This document shows positions 62,766 through 64,000 of a stretch of 64,000 bases of DNA, piece after piece. The position numbers and the translations under genes were made by a program. The stretch is from Trichocoleus sp. (lineage in GTDB: Bacteria; Cyanobacteriota; Cyanobacteriia; Elainellales; Elainellaceae). The stretch is taken from positions 1 through 64,000 of the forward strand of contig DATNQD010000054.1 in the NCBI GenBank assembly GCA_036702865.1. Reading direction: 5' to 3'. Each line of letters starts with the position of its first letter. Positions within the stretch are counted from its first letter, which is position 1. Below the pieces are notes generated by a model. That model worked only from the letters and a program-made list of their open reading frames with translations. It ran no database searches and was not told the origin of the DNA.

Positions 62766-64000
62766 TTATAACCACTCGTCATCATCATCCCAATCGTCGT
62801 CAGCAGCGTTGCTGTATCGGGGATTAGGCTCGTAGGAACGGCGGGGCGGTGGATCAGCACGGCGATCGTCTTGGGGGGGGTAAGCGTCTCGCTGGCGGGG
62901 GCGAACTTCTGGGCTGTCCGGGCGATCGTAGGGGTCACGACGCGGGCGATCAGTTGGGACATCATTACGTGGGACATCATTACGACCATAGGGATCAGCA
63001 GGACGAGTGCGGCTGTTATCAGAGCGATCGTAAGGATCACGGTTGCCTCGATCATAATCCCGGTCGTTGTTCCGGTCATAATCTCGACTGGGGCGATCGG
63101 CTCTTCCGTAATCCCGGTCGTTGTTCCGGTCATAATCTTGGCTGGGGCGATCGTAAGCGTCACGACTATCGCGAACGTTGCGGCTGTCTCTAGGAGCATC
63201 CCAATCGTCTTTGCCATAATCGCGGCGATCTCTAGCGAAATCATCCCGATAGGCAGGGCGGCTGTCCCTGGGGTATTCTTCCCGACGGCCTCCATAGTAG
63301 TCGCGGTTGCTGTAGGGGTCGCGTCCATAGGGATCACGGCGATCGTCGTAAAAGTCATCGTCGTCGCCAAACAGATCGTCCCCAATGCTAGAGAGGGTAC
63401 GGCGAATTGAGCCAAAGAAATCGCCTTCTTCCTCGTCTTCCTTGGTCAGTTGGTAGACTTCGCGTTGCAGGTCATAAAGCGCATCGCGCAGATCGCCCTG
63501 AGTGATATCAATGCCGCGATCGTCATTTTGCTTCAGGTAGTTCCGCAACTCCTGAACCAGGTTTTCGATGCGACGACGATAGGAACTCGCAAACTGCATC
63601 CCAAAATCAAGCGCGACTTCCCGCAGTTGTCTTTCTGCCTCAAACGTGAGGGCTTCAGCTTTGGTGCGTTTCTCGATTCGATCGCGCAGTTGTCGATCCT
63701 GGTCGGCAAATTTCTCAGCCTCTTCGACCATGCGCTGTACTTCTGCTTCGTTCAGGTTAGAGGCTCCCTGGATGGTGACGCCTTGTTCTCGTCCTGTCGT
63801 GCGATCGAGCGCAGTCACCTGTAAAATGCCGTTTGCGTCAATGTCAAAAGAGACAGTGATCTGAGGAATGCCGCGCGGTGCAGGCGGGATGCCCATGAGT
63901 TTGAAGCGACCCAGCGACTTATTATCCGCTGCCATTTCGCGTTCGCCCTGCACGACATGGACTTCCACCATCGTTTGATTATTCTCTGAAGTCGAGAAAG
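62766..64000 (-). CDS. dnaK: DnaK chaperone, C-terminal part (DnaK3-like)
   Basis: Partial; the frame is still open at the window edge (64000). What is visible is the last part of the substrate-binding domain (FKLMGIPPAPRGIPQITVSFDIDANGILQVTA), the helical lid, then a long charged tail of about 200 residues. The tail is rich in Arg, Asp, Tyr and Asn with repeats near RDYDRNNDRDYGR at 54-bp spacing and ends in DDDWDDDDEWL. Next to a DnaJ gene, as in the cyanobacterial DnaK3/DnaJ3 pair, whose DnaK3 is thylakoid-associated. The DnaK3 label is inferred from the tail and context. Confidence 0.88.
   Translation of the reverse strand, partial: FSTSENNQTMVEVHVVQGEREMAADNKSLGRFKLMGIPPAPRGIPQITVSFDIDANGILQVTALDRTTGREQGVTIQGASNLNEAEVQRMVEEAEKFADQDRQLRDRIEKRTKAEALTFEAERQLREVALDFGMQFASSYRRRIENLVQELRNYLKQNDDRGIDITQGDLRDALYDLQREVYQLTKEDEEEGDFFGSIRRTLSSIGDDLFGDDDDFYDDRRDPYGRDPYSNRDYYGGRREEYPRDSRPAYRDDFARDRRDYGKDDWDAPRDSRNVRDSRDAYDRPSQDYDRNNDRDYGRADRPSRDYDRNNDRDYDRGNRDPYDRSDNSRTRPADPYGRNDVPRNDVPTDRPRRDPYDRPDSPEVRPRQRDAYPPQDDRRADPPPRRSYEPNPRYSNAADDDWDDDDEWL

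Noticed and set aside
62747-63415. Long Ile/Thr-rich frames opposite and beside dnaK
   Set aside because: They are the other frames of the repetitive dnaK tail; the tail's repeats keep several frames open.
1-64000. CRISPR array or prophage
   Set aside because: No regularly spaced identical repeats; the only phage-like hint is a lone small XRE gene.

Overview
The window looks like the chromosome of a filamentous cyanobacterium of the Leptolyngbya/Oscillatoria kind. This rests on very frequent CGATCG and GCGATCGC (HIP1) octamers, a high-light-inducible protein, LL-diaminopimelate aminotransferase, a CSP41-like epimerase, a DnaK3/DnaJ3-type chaperone pair, ferredoxin-type sulfite reductase, an LPS-type outer envelope (Lnt, a TpsB porin) and many cyanobacteria-specific small families (DUF2555, DUF4278, DUF6335, low-complexity-tail membrane protein). 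The genus is an inference. I found no rRNA, tRNA or CRISPR array.

Layout. 1-1112: a complete IS630-family insertion sequence whose transposase needs a -1 frameshift; it lies 34 bp from a high-light-inducible gene. 1.5-9.3 kb: PhoH-like ATPase, two conserved proteins, a possible 25-residue membrane peptide, a short-chain dehydrogenase, ribokinase, an MFS exporter and dapL. 10.3-15.3 kb: a complete branched-chain/neutral amino-acid ABC operon (binding protein, two permeases, two ATPases). 15.7-17.8 kb: AmpG-like permease, small membrane protein, acetyltransferase. 17.9-24 kb: a BMP-type nucleoside ABC transporter (binding protein, double ATPase, two permeases) followed closely by a Rieske oxygenase. 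24.6-26.4 kb: an atypical Dps and a bestrophin.

26.7-38.8 kb is mostly housekeeping: carA, CSP41-like epimerase, a degenerate serine hydrolase, lnt, a 2-oxoglutarate oxygenase, purH, an esterase that seems to start at CTG, DUF2555 and coaBC. 38.9-39.7 kb is a compact XRE/DUF6883/DUF4926 cassette. 40-51 kb holds an RTX/FG-GAP protein, beta-carbonic anhydrase, NurA nuclease, a TpsB outer-membrane transporter without a visible partner, TerC and ndk. 52-57.8 kb has sulfite reductase with an added ribbon-helix-helix tail, a 3-methyladenine glycosylase, a 40-residue membrane protein, a metallo-beta-lactamase-fold protein and a DUF1877 protein. 57.9-64 kb has an osmoprotectant ABC transporter with no permease alongside, a membrane-anchored beta-propeller-like protein, and dnaJ/dnaK, the latter cut by the window end.

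The two amino-acid/nucleoside uptake operons, the osmoprotectant pair and sulfite reductase give the region a nutrient-acquisition flavour, but the genes are mostly independent units. I do not see one large unknown defence or biosynthetic system. The more unusual signals are small: the His-type Dps, the catalytic-residue-free serine hydrolase, the sulfite reductase DNA-binding-like tail, the nucleoside transporter plus Rieske enzyme, the XRE/DUF6883/DUF4926 cassette, two very small membrane ORFs and a dispersed hairpin repeat at gene ends.
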